Of a DNA stretch of 51,413 nucleotides, positions 35,789 to 44,925 are shown in pieces. Position numbers and translations under genes: made by a program. The stretch spans positions 1-51,413 of the forward strand of contig JALSUP010000193.1 in the NCBI GenBank assembly GCA_027071315.1. The letters are read 5' to 3'. Below the pieces are notes generated by a model. That model saw only the letters and a program-made list of their open reading frames with translations, did no database searches and was not told where the DNA came from. The stretch comes from Sulfurovum sp. (GTDB lineage: Bacteria > Campylobacterota > Campylobacteria > Campylobacterales > Sulfurovaceae). Within the stretch, counting starts at the first letter, position 1; the number at the start of each line of letters is the position of its first letter.

Positions 35789-36982
35789 CTAGTGACCATG
35801 CTCGCCAAGGGAAGATTTGAGGATCATAGACTTTACAAAGTAAACCCCGTCACTCACATACTCTTCTCCTGCTTTAATGCCTTCAACCGCAACTTCATCA
35901 CCGTTATAGGCAATGATCTTCACGACTTTTGGTGCATAAGGTGCTTCTTCATGCTCTTCGTGACCACCGTGACCCTCATGCTCTTCACCTTCTTCATGGG
36001 CTTCATCATGGTCCTCTTCATGCTCATGGGCACTCTCATGTTCATCATGACCGTGTGCCTCTTCAGCTTCGTGCTCTTCACCTTTATGTTCTGTTTCGGT
36101 AAAGACAACCCATTCTCCCTGAAAGAGTGAAAGGGAAGATTTTTTAACCATCACAGCTTCTGTAAAAGGTGCCAGAGAGATATCCATCTCTGTAAAGGCA
36201 TTGATAAGCATATTTTTTGGGTTTTTTATCATCATGAAAAGTACTTTTGCACGCTGTGTCTCTTCGTCTATGGTTGGAAGCAGTTGAACAAAGTGTGCAG
36301 GGTATTTTTTACCTGCGACACTTACAAAACCTGTTGTTTTCTGGTCCACCTTCATAGCATCGTCCATACCGAGGTAGGCAATGGCATAGTAGGCACTCTG
36401 GTTGACAATGGACATGAGTGGATCTTCGGCATTGACATTGGAGTGCAGCGGTACGAAGATCTGTCCGACAATACCGTCAGCATGTGCATAAAGCGTAAGC
36501 TGATCTGTTGCTGTGGTCAGTTCTGAAGCTTTGATCCCCAGTGACTGCATTTGCGATGCCAAAGCACTTTGTCTGGAAAGCACATCTTCGATCTCTATGA
36601 TCATCTGATTGAGATCATTTTGGGAAGTCAGTCCTTTTTTATAGAGACTTTTTGCTGTAGAAAGCTGCTCTCTGGCTGCTTTTGCCTGTTGTCTCAGAGC
36701 CACATAGGTCGCAGACATTTTAGAGAGTGCTATAGACTCTATGAGCGCTACCTTGTCTCCTTTTTTTACCTGTTGTCCTGTAGTGACGAAATATTTTTCG
36801 ACATGTCCCGGAAGTCTTGAAACGATCTTCTGTTTCTGGTCTGAAAGCTGGGTGATCTGTGCATTGGTACGGACGATCTTCCCCAAAGGTTTTTTGACGG
36901 CATGTGCCATCGTGATCTGGTCTGCCAAAGCGAAGATCGGCAGTAGTACCAAAGGGAGTAGTGAAGAGGTAAGTTTAGTCAT
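35789..36982 (-). CDS. Metal-efflux membrane fusion protein with a His/Glu-rich insert
   Basis: A 397-residue periplasmic adaptor (CusB/CzcB type) joining the RND pump to the outer-membrane channel. It has a signal peptide, a barrel-sandwich region (KIVSRLPGHVEKYFVTTGQQVKKGDKVALI), a helical hairpin (about 100-145), and beta-barrel segments (GFVSVAGKKYPAHFVQLLP). Residues about 295-346 form an insert with 13 His and many Glu, a probable metal-buffering segment unusual in position; a short EHGH tail ends the protein. It overlaps the outer-membrane channel gene by 8 bp. Confidence 0.92.
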   Translation of the reverse strand: MTKLTSSLLPLVLLPIFALADQITMAHAVKKPLGKIVRTNAQITQLSDQKQKIVSRLPGHVEKYFVTTGQQVKKGDKVALIESIALSKMSATYVALRQQAKAAREQLSTAKSLYKKGLTSQNDLNQMIIEIEDVLSRQSALASQMQSLGIKASELTTATDQLTLYAHADGIVGQIFVPLHSNVNAEDPLMSIVNQSAYYAIAYLGMDDAMKVDQKTTGFVSVAGKKYPAHFVQLLPTIDEETQRAKVLFMMIKNPKNMLINAFTEMDISLAPFTEAVMVKKSSLSLFQGEWVVFTETEHKGEEHEAEEAHGHDEHESAHEHEEDHDEAHEEGEEHEGHGGHEEHEEAPYAPKVVKIIAYNGDEVAVEGIKAGEEYVSDGVYFVKSMILKSSLGEHGH

Positions 36983-38165
36983 TGTAGTCTCCTTGTAAAA
37001 AACGTAATTCTATTTTTTGATCGTTAATGATCTTTTGTGTTTGAAGCAGGGCTTTTCTGGTTTGAATGAGTTTGTTTTTCGCTGTCATCAACTGGAAGAG
37101 CGAACCTTTGGCGATCTTGTAACCTTCTTGCAGCAAAGTCGTAAGTTCCTGCTGCTCTTTCTGTAAGGTATTGAGTGCATGGTATTGGGCAGAAAGCTCA
37201 CGAATACCTGCTTTGATCATCTGTTTTTGGGAACCTGTGTTGATGTTCAGCTGTTTTTTGTCCAACTGTGTCTGCTGCATTTTGAGTTTTGCCAGCATAC
37301 GCTCTTCACTTCTGTCATTGTGAATGGAAAGTGGTATATTCACTCCAAAACGCAAGATGGACTGGTCCGGTTCTTTGTCCATACCGGCATAGACATCATA
37401 GTTTCGAAATGAACTCTGGTTCATTGCCAGGTCACTCTGGTAAATTTTCTCCTGTGCATTCATGAGCTGCTGCTTCGGGCTCAGTCTGCTGCTGCTCTTC
37501 GTTTTGGAAGAGACAGAGTAGATGAAGCGTTTTTCCAGAGAGACTTTTTTATTGCTACCTGATTTGCTCACTCCTGCGATGGCAAGCAGTTGGTAGTAAA
37601 GGTTGCTCTGCTGCTGCTTGGTCGTGTACATCTGTGTTTTGAGTGTCAGTGTTTCTGTACGTGCCTGAAGGTAGGCAACTTTGTTTTCAGAACCACTTGT
37701 GTAACGCTCTTTGACCATTTGAGTCACTCTGTTTGAGAGTGTGTACTCCTGCTGTAACAAAGAGAGCAGTTTGTTCTCATAGACATATTGGGTGTAGAGT
37801 CCTTCAAGGGCTTTGAGGTAACCGGCACGTCCCTGAGTGACAAAGGCTTTGCTTAAAAGTGTGGAAGCATAGGCTTTGTTTTGTAGGCCGTTCATGTAAG
37901 ACCCTGTACGAATGGTCTGGGAAGCGGAGACAGAGTAGCCTAAAGTATTACCACCCGTTTTCAGGTCGAAGTTTGATGCTTCAACATTGAGGGTAGGGTT
38001 GCTTGTTCTGAGCAGAATGTTGTTTTGCTGCTGGGCAGTCTGCAACGTTAATGTCTGACTCTTCAGTATGTTGGAGTTCTTAAGCGTATAGCGTTTGAAC
38101 TCCTTATAGCTCATTCCAAAAAGGGTAAGCGAGAGAGTGAAAAAAATTATGATGGTTTTCATCAT
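36975..38165 (-). CDS. TolC-type outer-membrane channel of the metal efflux pump
   Basis: A 396-residue outer-membrane factor (CusC/CzcC type). The signal peptide MMKTIIIFFTLSLTLFGMS is followed by two repeated helical/barrel halves. Typical segments are LQTAQQQNNILLRTSNPTLNVEA, VTQMVKERYTSGSENKVAYLQA and, in the second half, LTTLLQEGYKIAKGSLFQLMTAKNKLIQT. It is the second gene of the pump operon, 72 bp after the CzcI-like gene. Confidence 0.9.
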   Translation of the reverse strand: MMKTIIIFFTLSLTLFGMSYKEFKRYTLKNSNILKSQTLTLQTAQQQNNILLRTSNPTLNVEASNFDLKTGGNTLGYSVSASQTIRTGSYMNGLQNKAYASTLLSKAFVTQGRAGYLKALEGLYTQYVYENKLLSLLQQEYTLSNRVTQMVKERYTSGSENKVAYLQARTETLTLKTQMYTTKQQQSNLYYQLLAIAGVSKSGSNKKVSLEKRFIYSVSSKTKSSSRLSPKQQLMNAQEKIYQSDLAMNQSSFRNYDVYAGMDKEPDQSILRFGVNIPLSIHNDRSEERMLAKLKMQQTQLDKKQLNINTGSQKQMIKAGIRELSAQYHALNTLQKEQQELTTLLQEGYKIAKGSLFQLMTAKNKLIQTRKALLQTQKIINDQKIELRFLQGDYND

Positions 38166-38237
38166 GGTGTATCCTTAAAATGGTGATATGTAAAATGCTG
38201 TCGTTCCTAAAAGAGAACTAGGGTGAAAGAACGGGTG

Positions 38238-38543
38238 TTAGGCTATAGGGGGTTTGTTTTCTGTCTCTTTAAAAGGTGGGTGGTAGCTTAAAAGTGTTGT
38301 TTTTGGTAATTCACTATAGAGTGACAGTGTGTTAAACGTGTCTGTTAAGGTCATAATGGCTGACATATGAAAAAAGTGGTGAATGTCGCAAAGGTCATTG
38401 CACTCCTGACTTCCTGCCTGCTCCTGTACATATTCATTGGCATTTTCCTGATGACATTGGTCATGAGAAGCAATAATAGAAGCATGCGCAATGTTGAAGG
38501 AGAGTGAGATTAAAAGTATAAGTTGTATGACTCTCTTGTGCAT
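38238..38543 (-). CDS. Small exported Cys/His-containing protein, CzcI-like, first gene of the pump operon
   Basis: A 101-residue protein with a signal peptide (MHKRVIQLILLISLSFNIAHA) and a mature chain rich in His and Cys (SHDQCHQEN, SQECNDLCDIHHFFHMS). The position at the head of a metal RND operon and this composition match the CzcI-type small periplasmic proteins, which have a poorly defined regulatory or metal-buffering role. AAAAGGAG precedes the ATG. The promoter with the copper-box repeats lies about 75 bp upstream. Confidence 0.7.
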   Translation of the reverse strand: MHKRVIQLILLISLSFNIAHASIIASHDQCHQENANEYVQEQAGSQECNDLCDIHHFFHMSAIMTLTDTFNTLSLYSELPKTTLLSYHPPFKETENKPPIA

Positions 38544-38617
38544 GGCTTCTCCTTTTTATAGTGCTGTATTTTAACGAAAAGAGCTTTGAGCTTGTTTTCC
38601 AAGCTTATTTTACAGGT

Positions 38618-38650
38618 ATCTTACTCTAAAAGTGTGAGTGAAGTGTGAGT
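38618..38650 (-). promoter_or_regulatory. Copper-box promoter of the RND pump operon
   Basis: On the minus strand the 11-bp direct repeats CTCACACTTCA and CTCACACTTTT are followed after 4 bp by TAAGAT (-10, 38623-38618). The box starts 22 bp after the sensor kinase stop. It has the same geometry as the other five promoters of the island, with the repeats in place of a -35 box, as in class II activation by OmpR-type regulators. Confidence 0.7.
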
Positions 38651-38671
38651 ACAGCATTTTCTCCCTGAAGA

Positions 38672-39820
38672 TCAGGGAAAACGCAAGGTGAAAGTGCTTC
38701 CTTCTCCCAGTTCGGAATTGAGTGCTATTTGAATGTTGTGTTCCTCGCAAATGTGTTTGACAATGTTCAAGCCCACACCAAACCCACCTGAGTAGCTTGT
38801 GCCCCGTTTGAACTTTTCAAAGATTTCTTTCTGTTTCTCTTTTTCAATACCAATACCCTCATCGCGGATGGTTAGTACTCTTCCCTCTAGTGAAATGCTC
38901 ACCGTCGATCGTGGAGAAGAGTACTTAATGGCATTACTGATGAGGTTACCAAAAAGCAGGGTCAGCTGTGACTTGGAGACGATGCATTGTGTCTCTTCTA
39001 CCGTGACATCAAAGTGAATACGTTTAATGTCTGCCAGAGGTCTGTAGTAAGCGACACTCTCTTCCAAAACTGTTTTGACATCAAGCGGTTCTGAGACCTC
39101 TTTTCTCTCACTAAAGTTGAGGTAGGTCAAAGAGCGGTAAATGTCATAAAGCTGTTTGGTCGAGATGGAGACATTGTTCATCATTTTGGGCGTACAGGCA
39201 CCTGTTTTCAAGGCTTGATCGGCAGTCATGGTAAGTGACGTGATGGGTGTGTTGAGCTCATGGGTAATATCATTGATGAAACGTTCTATCTGTGCGACTC
39301 TCTGCTGTACCGGGCGTAAAAAAAGTTTGGAGAGCATCCAGGCTATGAGCATGACGGCTGCAAGTACAAGTCCGAGTGCAAGCAGTACATTTTGTTTGAG
39401 GTTTTGGAGCTGTCCCTGAAGTGTGTCTGACTGCACGACCACGTAGGCGACATTTAAGTGTTCACGGGGAGCATCGGAAATGAGAATGTTGTAGCCATCC
39501 GTTTTGAAATAGCCAGGTTTTACTGTGATGTCCTTCTTGACAAGTCTGCCTTCAACCACTTCTCCTTTGGTGTCTATGAGTGCCAGAGAGATATCTTTGG
39601 GTATTTCAAACTCTTTAAGCGGCATGCCATGCATATGTGCCATGATGATCTCACCCGATTTTTTGTCTGCCAGGTGTTCGAGTCTATAGTGTATTTCATT
39701 TTCCAGGGAGTGTGCCTGTGCTGTGTAGTACCAAAATCCTATGAGGGAGATAAAAAAGAAGGAAGAGACAATGTAGAGCCCCAGAAAAGAGTAAAAGGAT
39801 TTCTTTTCGAGATCATTCAT
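38672..39820 (-). CDS. Copper-island sensor histidine kinase
   Basis: A 382-residue membrane kinase. TM1 at about 12-32, a periplasmic sensor region of about 110 residues, TM2 at about 145-165, then HisKA with FINDITHELNTPITSL (phospho-His 187) and HATPase_c with GNLISNAIKYSS (N), IRDEGIGIEKE (G1), FKRGTSYSGGFGVGLNIVKHI (F/G2). The motif HMHGM (62-66) in the sensor region could bind a soft metal. It overlaps the response regulator gene by 8 bp. The likely signal is periplasmic copper or silver, as for CusS (inference). Confidence 0.92.
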   Translation of the reverse strand: MNDLEKKSFYSFLGLYIVSSFFFISLIGFWYYTAQAHSLENEIHYRLEHLADKKSGEIIMAHMHGMPLKEFEIPKDISLALIDTKGEVVEGRLVKKDITVKPGYFKTDGYNILISDAPREHLNVAYVVVQSDTLQGQLQNLKQNVLLALGLVLAAVMLIAWMLSKLFLRPVQQRVAQIERFINDITHELNTPITSLTMTADQALKTGACTPKMMNNVSISTKQLYDIYRSLTYLNFSERKEVSEPLDVKTVLEESVAYYRPLADIKRIHFDVTVEETQCIVSKSQLTLLFGNLISNAIKYSSPRSTVSISLEGRVLTIRDEGIGIEKEKQKEIFEKFKRGTSYSGGFGVGLNIVKHICEEHNIQIALNSELGEGSTFTLRFP

Positions 39821-40466
39821 AGCGGTAGCCTAAGCCTCTTTGTGTGATGATCTTTTCGTTTCCTATGACTTCACGCAGGTTTCGTATGTAGGAGCGCAGG
39901 GTGGCATCGCTTGGCAGGGCATCAAACTCCCAAATATTCTGTACCAGCTCCTCCTGTGAAATGAGCCTTTGAGGATGGGCAATGAAATACTCCAGCATTT
40001 CACACTCTTTGGGTCGAAGGGCTGTTTCGTTCGTACCGTCAGAAACGATGTGCTTTTTTGGAAAGTAAGTGAGTTTTTCTGTGAGTTTGACTGGTTTGTC
40101 CTGCTCTATGTGGAAGAGCACTTTACTCTTTTCTATGCGCAGTCTCAGCTCTTCAAGCTCAAAAGGTTTGCGAATGTAGTCATGTGCCCCGACATCGAAA
40201 CTCTCTTTGAGATGCTTTGTGTCTTCATAGGCAGTGATGATGATGGCCGGAGTGGTATCGTTAAAAGACCTAAGCTCTTCGAGCAGTTCAATACCGCTTT
40301 TACCCGGAACATTAATGTCGAAGATAAAAAGGTCATAAGACTCATCATCTATGAACTCCTGTGCCTCTTCTGAGTCAAAAGCCCGGTGTGTGGTGTAGTA
40401 TTGCTGCAGATAGTCCGTGACGATGTCCCCCAGGACCGGATCGTCTTCCATAAGTAGTATTTTCAT
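39813..40466 (-). CDS. OmpR-family response regulator, probable master regulator of the copper island
   Basis: 217 residues: a receiver domain (acidic pair D8-D9, phosphoacceptor Asp50 in FIFDINVPGKSG, conserved Lys in RKPFE) and a C-terminal winged-helix DNA-binding domain (ETALRPKECEMLEYFIAHPQR, LPSDATLRSYIRNLREVIG, ITQRGLGYRYE). OmpR-type regulators bind direct repeats of about 11 bp, and exactly such repeats occur at six promoters around it. It lies 40 bp after the P-type ATPase gene and probably shares that promoter, making it autoregulated. Confidence 0.92.
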   Translation of the reverse strand: MKILLMEDDPVLGDIVTDYLQQYYTTHRAFDSEEAQEFIDDESYDLFIFDINVPGKSGIELLEELRSFNDTTPAIIITAYEDTKHLKESFDVGAHDYIRKPFELEELRLRIEKSKVLFHIEQDKPVKLTEKLTYFPKKHIVSDGTNETALRPKECEMLEYFIAHPQRLISQEELVQNIWEFDALPSDATLRSYIRNLREVIGNEKIITQRGLGYRYE

Positions 40467-40506
40467 CTGTTTCCCTTTTGTTTCTGTTGTATTTTACTAT
40501 AGTCGT

Positions 40507-42747
40507 CTATAATTTTACATTTTTAAGCCGCAGTGAATTGCTAATGACCGAAACCGATGAAAAACTCATGGCTGCCGCAGCAATGACCGGGGAGAGCAGT
40601 ATGCCAAAGAAGGGGTAGAGCACACCGGCGGCCACCGGAACGCCCAAGGCATTATAAATGAAGGCAAAAAAGAGGTTCTGTCGTATGTTCCCCATGGTGG
40701 CACGGCTGAGTTTGATGGCTCTGACGATACCGGTAAGATCCCCTTTGACCAGGGTCACTCCGGCACTCTCCATGGCGACATCGGTACCTGTACCCATGGC
40801 AATACCCACATGTGCCTGTGCCAGAGCAGGGGCATCGTTGACCCCGTCTCCTGCCATGGCAACCTGTTTACCCTCTTTTTGAAGTGCTATGACAACTTTG
40901 GCTTTCTCTTCGGGAGAGACTTCCGCCTGAACCCTGTCGATGCCAAGTGTGTCAGCCACGGCTTTGGCAGTGGTTTCATTGTCTCCTGTGAGCATCACAA
41001 CTTCTATACCTTCTTCATGCAGAGCATGAATAGCTTCAGCCGTACTCTCTTTAATAGGATCCATCACACCCAAAATACCGGCTGCTTTTCCTTCAAGGGC
41101 TATGAGCATGACGGTCTGTCCCTCTTTTCGGTAGGTTTCAGACAAAGAGGAGAGGGCAGAGGCATCAATGTGGAGTGCTTCCATCAGTTTGTAGTTCCCT
41201 ATGGCAACAGAGAGACCATTGACCTCTCCGGTGACACCCTGACCTGTGACAGAGTTGAAATTGTCTGTTTTTTCCAGCGTCAGACCTCTCTCTTTAGCAC
41301 CCTCAACGATGGCTTCTGCCAAAGGGTGTTCACTTGCTTTTTCCAAAGAGGCAACGGCACTTAAGAACAGCGCTTCATCGACACCTTCCAGTACTTTGAC
41401 GGTGACAAGTTTAGGAGCACCTTCTGTGAGTGTCCCGGTTTTGTCCACCACGAGGGTATCGACTTTTTCAAGTATCTCCAGGGCTTCCGCATTTTTGATG
41501 AGCACACCCATAGAGGCCCCTTTCCCCGTACCGACCATAATGGAGACAGGGGTTGCCAGCCCAAGCGCACAGGGACAGGCAATGATGAGCACAGCAACTG
41601 CCGAAACGATGGCATAGGCAAGACGGGGCTCAGGGCCAAAAAAATACCAACCTATAAAGGCAAGTATGGCTATGAGGACAACGATGGGTACAAAATAGCT
41701 GGAGACAAGGTCTGCCAGTTTCTGTATGGGTGCACGTGAACGCTGTGCCTGTGCTACCATATTGACGATCTGCGAGAGCAGGGTATCGGCACCGACTTTT
41801 TGTGCTTCTATGAGCAGGGAACCTGTCGCATTGACGGTAGCCCCTATGACTGTGTCACCCGATTTTTTAGCCACGGTCACAGGCTCTCCCGTGACCATGG
41901 ATTCATCGATGTTACTTTCCCCTTCTGTGACGACCCCGTCCACGGGTATTTTGTCACCCGGACGTATGCGCAGTATGTCGCCCACTTTGACTTCTTCAAG
42001 AGCAATGTCCTCTTCGCTTCCGTCCTCTCTGACAATGCGTGCCGTGTTGGGAGCGAGTCCGAGCAGTGCCTGTATGGCTGTGTTGGTTTGCGAACGGGCA
42101 CGGAGTTCGAGTACCTGACCCAAGAGCACTAAGGCCACAATGACTGCTGCGGCTTCAAAATAGACATGCACCAGACCGCCGTCCAGCTGCATTTTTGGCG
42201 GAAAGATGTCAGGGAGGAGAAGTGCCACCATACTGTATGTCCATGCAGCGCCCACACCCAAAGCAATGAGCGTGAACATGTTGAGGTTCCACGTTTTAAC
42301 TGACTGATAGCCTTTGACATAAAAAGGCCAGCCACCCCAGAGTACGACGGGTGTTGCCAGTGCAAACTCTATCCATTGGACCATGGACATGGAGAGCCAT
42401 GCAGGGAGCAGGTTCGGTGCAAGATCCGCTATTATAGCCAATAGAAATACAGGCAGTGCCAAAGCAGTACTGATTTTAAAACGTCTGCTCATGTCGAGAA
42501 GTTCTGCATTTTCTGCTTCTTCTGCCTCTGCGATCATTGGCTCAAGTGCCATCCCGCAAATGGGACAGTTCCCCGGACCCTCCTGCTGAATTTCAGGATG
42601 CATGGGGCAGGTATAGACAGCAGAGCCATGTGTCACTTTATGATGATCGCTATGGTGTGTATGTTCATGTGCTTCATGATCATCAGGTGTATAAATGTTT
42701 TTTATGAGTGGTCTACAGCTTTCACACTCTTGTTTCTCTTCATTCAT
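40507..42747 (-). CDS. copA: P1B-type copper-translocating ATPase
   Basis: A 746-residue pump moving Cu(I) out of the cytoplasm. The N-terminus is His-rich ([15 protein letters not shown]) and carries a heavy-metal-binding domain YTCPMHPEI...[12 protein letters not shown] (44-70) instead of the ferredoxin-like CxxC domains. Then come the actuator TGEPV, membrane metal motif [11 protein letters not shown] (CPC), phosphorylation site DKTGT, HP dipeptide (SEHPLAEA), [10 protein letters not shown], and the Met/Ser in the last segments ([19 protein letters not shown]) typical of Cu(I) pumps. It is the first gene of the ATPase-regulator-kinase operon. Confidence 0.95.
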   Translation of the reverse strand: MNEEKQECESCRPLIKNIYTPDDHEAHEHTHHSDHHKVTHGSAVYTCPMHPEIQQEGPGNCPICGMALEPMIAEAEEAENAELLDMSRRFKISTALALPVFLLAIIADLAPNLLPAWLSMSMVQWIEFALATPVVLWGGWPFYVKGYQSVKTWNLNMFTLIALGVGAAWTYSMVALLLPDIFPPKMQLDGGLVHVYFEAAAVIVALVLLGQVLELRARSQTNTAIQALLGLAPNTARIVREDGSEEDIALEEVKVGDILRIRPGDKIPVDGVVTEGESNIDESMVTGEPVTVAKKSGDTVIGATVNATGSLLIEAQKVGADTLLSQIVNMVAQAQRSRAPIQKLADLVSSYFVPIVVLIAILAFIGWYFFGPEPRLAYAIVSAVAVLIIACPCALGLATPVSIMVGTGKGASMGVLIKNAEALEILEKVDTLVVDKTGTLTEGAPKLVTVKVLEGVDEALFLSAVASLEKASEHPLAEAIVEGAKERGLTLEKTDNFNSVTGQGVTGEVNGLSVAIGNYKLMEALHIDASALSSLSETYRKEGQTVMLIALEGKAAGILGVMDPIKESTAEAIHALHEEGIEVVMLTGDNETTAKAVADTLGIDRVQAEVSPEEKAKVVIALQKEGKQVAMAGDGVNDAPALAQAHVGIAMGTGTDVAMESAGVTLVKGDLTGIVRAIKLSRATMGNIRQNLFFAFIYNALGVPVAAGVLYPFFGILLSPVIAAAAMSFSSVSVISNSLRLKNVKL

Positions 42748-42783
42748 TATGGATCCTTTCTCTTTTTCTTATCTATTTTTCTT

Positions 42784-42815
42784 ATGATAGTGCGAAAGCG
42801 TGCATAGTGTGTGCA
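42784..42815 (-). promoter_or_regulatory. Copper-box promoter of the copA-regulator-kinase operon
   Basis: Minus-strand repeats TGCACACACTA (42815-42805) and TGCACGCTTTC (42804-42794), a 4-bp gap, then TATCAT (42789-42784). The second repeat starts 15 bp before the -10, as in the other boxes. The ATPase ATG is 37 bp further on. Confidence 0.7.
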
Positions 42816-42862
42816 TGTGATACTGCCCGACAGAAAACAACATGCTTCTGTGAATCCATGAC

Positions 42863-42894
42863 TTCACACTTATTTCACACTTCAGGTCTATAAT
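42863..42894 (+). promoter_or_regulatory. Copper-box promoter of multicopper oxidase 2
   Basis: Repeats TTCACACTTAT (42863) and TTCACACTTCA (42874), 4 bp, then TATAAT (42889-42894). It is back-to-back with the copA box, so both arms of the 180-bp divergent gap are under the same type of site. Confidence 0.75.
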
Positions 42895-42927
42895 AGATAG
42901 ACATTAAAAAAAATAAGGGGTTTTCTG

Positions 42928-44379
42928 ATGAAAAGAAGAACATTTATTACAATGAGTTCTATTACCGCACTTTGGGTATTGACAGGATGTGGTGGTGGAT
43001 CGGGAGGTGACAACGGTATGTCGGGCGGAGGGGATAATCCCAGTGACGATACACCCGTAAAAAAAGGTACTCTGCCTATTCCTGAACTTATTAAAGGAAC
43101 AGAGAGAAGTGGTGTGAATCATTATGACCTAAATATTGTTGAGGCAGAGCATGAATTTTTTGAAGGTGTGAAGACAAATACCTATGCCATAGACAGTACT
43201 TACCTGGGGCCGACACTGCTTTTGGAAAATGGTGAAGATGTTTCACTTAACTTCAGCAACAGACTTCAGGAAGAAACGACCATGCATGGTCACGGTATGC
43301 ATGTCCCCGGCAATATGGACGGTACAGCACACCAGCCCATTGCAGTAGGTGCTACCTGGTCTGCACAATACAGCGTTGACCAGAATGCCTGTACCAACTG
43401 GTATCACCCGCACTATATGCATAAAACAGCACCCCATGTCTATCAGGGGCTTGCCGGTATGATCATTATTGAAGATGATGAGATCAAAGCACTTGATCTG
43501 CCAAACCGTTACGGGATAGATGATATTCCTCTGGTGCTGCAGGACAGATTTTTCTCAGCCGATAAAACGCGTCTTGACTACTCCCCCTCAACTATGGAGT
43601 TAAGAATGGGGTACGTAGGAAATGTTTTCATAGCCAATGGTGCCATCAACCCCACCTTTGAAGCCGAAGACAAAGAGATACGTTTCCGTGTCTTAAACGG
43701 TTCAAACTCTACAGTGTATGATCTGGGATTCAGTAATGACATTGTCTTTAAGCAGATCGGTGGAGACAACTCTTTACTCGAAAGTCCGGTCAGTATGAGC
43801 AGGCTGGTTCTTTCACCGGGAGAACGTGCGGAGATCGTTGTTGACCTTACAGATGAAAAGGGAAGTTCTTTTACCCTGCATGAATACAGAAATGATCAAA
43901 CGTTTTTGACCATCAATGTCAGTAATGATGCAACAGAATTTACGGCTGTTCCCTCAACGCTGGCTGCGCTTGAACCGGTAGATGCTTCACTTGCTGTCAG
44001 AACACGGCCGTTCACGCTGGAAATGACAGGCGGTATCTTTACCATTAACAGAAGAGAGATGGATATGATGTTTATTAATGAAACCGTCCCTCTGGGAGAT
44101 GTTGAGATATGGGACGTGACAAACAAAATGGGGATGGACCACAATTTCCATATTCATGCTACGCACTTTAGGGTCATAGAGCGTAACGGCAGTGCTGCCA
44201 ATGTACGTAACAATGAAAAAGGCTACAAGGATGTTGTGTATCTTCAGGGAAATGAGAGGGTGAAATTACTGGTAAAAATGACAGACTATACCACGGACGC
44301 TTCTGCGCCATACATGTATCATTGTCATTTTCTTGAACATGAAGATAACGGTATGATGGGACAGTTTATTGTTGTGTAA
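42928..44379 (+). CDS. Multicopper oxidase 2, predicted Tat-exported lipoprotein
   Basis: A 483-residue CueO-like oxidase, closely related to the copies at 31234 and 44926. The N-terminus joins a twin-arginine motif (KRRTFITMSS) to a lipobox (LTGC) and a Gly/Ser-rich tether, so the enzyme is probably held at a membrane surface. Copper sites: HGHGMH, WYHPHYMHKTAPH, MDHNFHIHATHF and HCHFLEHEDNGMM. The likely role is cuprous oxidase in detoxification. AAGGGG precedes the ATG, and it has its own copper-box promoter. Confidence 0.92.
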   Translation: MKRRTFITMSSITALWVLTGCGGGSGGDNGMSGGGDNPSDDTPVKKGTLPIPELIKGTERSGVNHYDLNIVEAEHEFFEGVKTNTYAIDSTYLGPTLLLENGEDVSLNFSNRLQEETTMHGHGMHVPGNMDGTAHQPIAVGATWSAQYSVDQNACTNWYHPHYMHKTAPHVYQGLAGMIIIEDDEIKALDLPNRYGIDDIPLVLQDRFFSADKTRLDYSPSTMELRMGYVGNVFIANGAINPTFEAEDKEIRFRVLNGSNSTVYDLGFSNDIVFKQIGGDNSLLESPVSMSRLVLSPGERAEIVVDLTDEKGSSFTLHEYRNDQTFLTINVSNDATEFTAVPSTLAALEPVDASLAVRTRPFTLEMTGGIFTINRREMDMMFINETVPLGDVEIWDVTNKMGMDHNFHIHATHFRVIERNGSAANVRNNEKGYKDVVYLQGNERVKLLVKMTDYTTDASAPYMYHCHFLEHEDNGMMGQFIVV

Positions 44380-44396
44380 AGTGGAATGAGGAAGGA

Positions 44397-44422
44397 AGTG
44401 ACAGCCGGAGGAGACTGTCACT
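44397..44422 (+). terminator. Hairpin after multicopper oxidase 2
   Basis: AGTGACAG (44397-44404) and CTGTCACT (44415-44422) make an 8-bp stem 18 bp after the stop. No T tract follows on this strand; the stem sits between convergent genes and may serve both. Confidence 0.5.
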
Positions 44423-44455
44423 GAACAATTGTTTGGGAAGGAATATGTCCGGAAA

Positions 44456-44776
44456 TTACTTTCCGCTGTTACATTTACCCTGGGCTTTCATGTTCTTCAT
44501 GTTACCCTGAGCACTGTCAGCACCTGTAGAAAGTTTGTTTGCATGTTCCAATTCAAGCTCTGCTTTGGTCGGCTTTTTTGCCGACTTTTTCATTTTTGCT
44601 TTCATCTTTCCGCTCTGGTCTGCATTACATTTTCCGGCAGCTTTCATTTTTGACATATCTCCTGCAAAACTGTCAGCACCTGTGGCTGTTTTGTTTGCAT
44701 GCTCCAACTCTGTGGCTGCAGAATTTGCATATACCAGTCCTATAGTCAATAAACTCGCTAAAATTACTTTTTTCAT
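44456..44776 (-). CDS. Small periplasmic protein with two 29-residue repeats ending in GKCN
   Basis: A 106-residue protein of unknown family. The signal peptide MKKVILASLLTIGLVYA is followed by two copies of a 29-residue unit at 23-51 and 75-103, consensus ELEHANK-x-x-TGADS-x-x-G-(D/N)-M-x-x-MKA-x-GKCN. A Lys/Met-rich spacer lies between. One Cys, one His and two Met per repeat suggest copper binding. I start at ATG 44776, since upstream in-frame sequence to 44884 covers the promoter. It has its own copper-box promoter, divergent from multicopper oxidase 3. Confidence 0.8.
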   Translation of the reverse strand: MKKVILASLLTIGLVYANSAATELEHANKTATGADSFAGDMSKMKAAGKCNADQSGKMKAKMKKSAKKPTKAELELEHANKLSTGADSAQGNMKNMKAQGKCNSGK

Positions 44777-44827
44777 CGTGTGTCCTTTAAAGTGTTTTTT
44801 CAGAGGTTCGTCTCTCTGTACATCCGC

Positions 44828-44859
44828 ATTATAAGAGAACTGTGTGCATGGAGTGTGCA
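44828..44859 (-). promoter_or_regulatory. Copper-box promoter of the 29-residue-repeat protein
   Basis: Minus-strand repeats TGCACACTCCA (44859-44849) and TGCACACAGTT (44848-44838), 4 bp, then a perfect TATAAT (44833-44828). Separated by only 7 bp from the oppositely oriented box of multicopper oxidase 3. Confidence 0.75.
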
Positions 44860-44866
44860 AGTTGTA

Positions 44867-44898
44867 TGCACACTTCATGCACACTTTAAAACTATAAT
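44867..44898 (+). promoter_or_regulatory. Copper-box promoter of multicopper oxidase 3
   Basis: Repeats TGCACACTTCA (44867) and TGCACACTTTA (44878), 4 bp, then TATAAT (44893-44898). The best-matching pair in the window. The gene starts 28 bp after the -10 with AAAGGAG before its ATG. Confidence 0.78.
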
Positions 44899-44925
44899 TC
44901 TTCTACATATTTAAAGGAGAAAACA

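Noticed and set aside
36000-36110. His/Glu-coding repeat in the adaptor gene as a possible DNA satellite or CRISPR-like array
   Set aside because: Units are irregular codon-level repeats of His and Glu within a continuous frame, without spacers of constant length.
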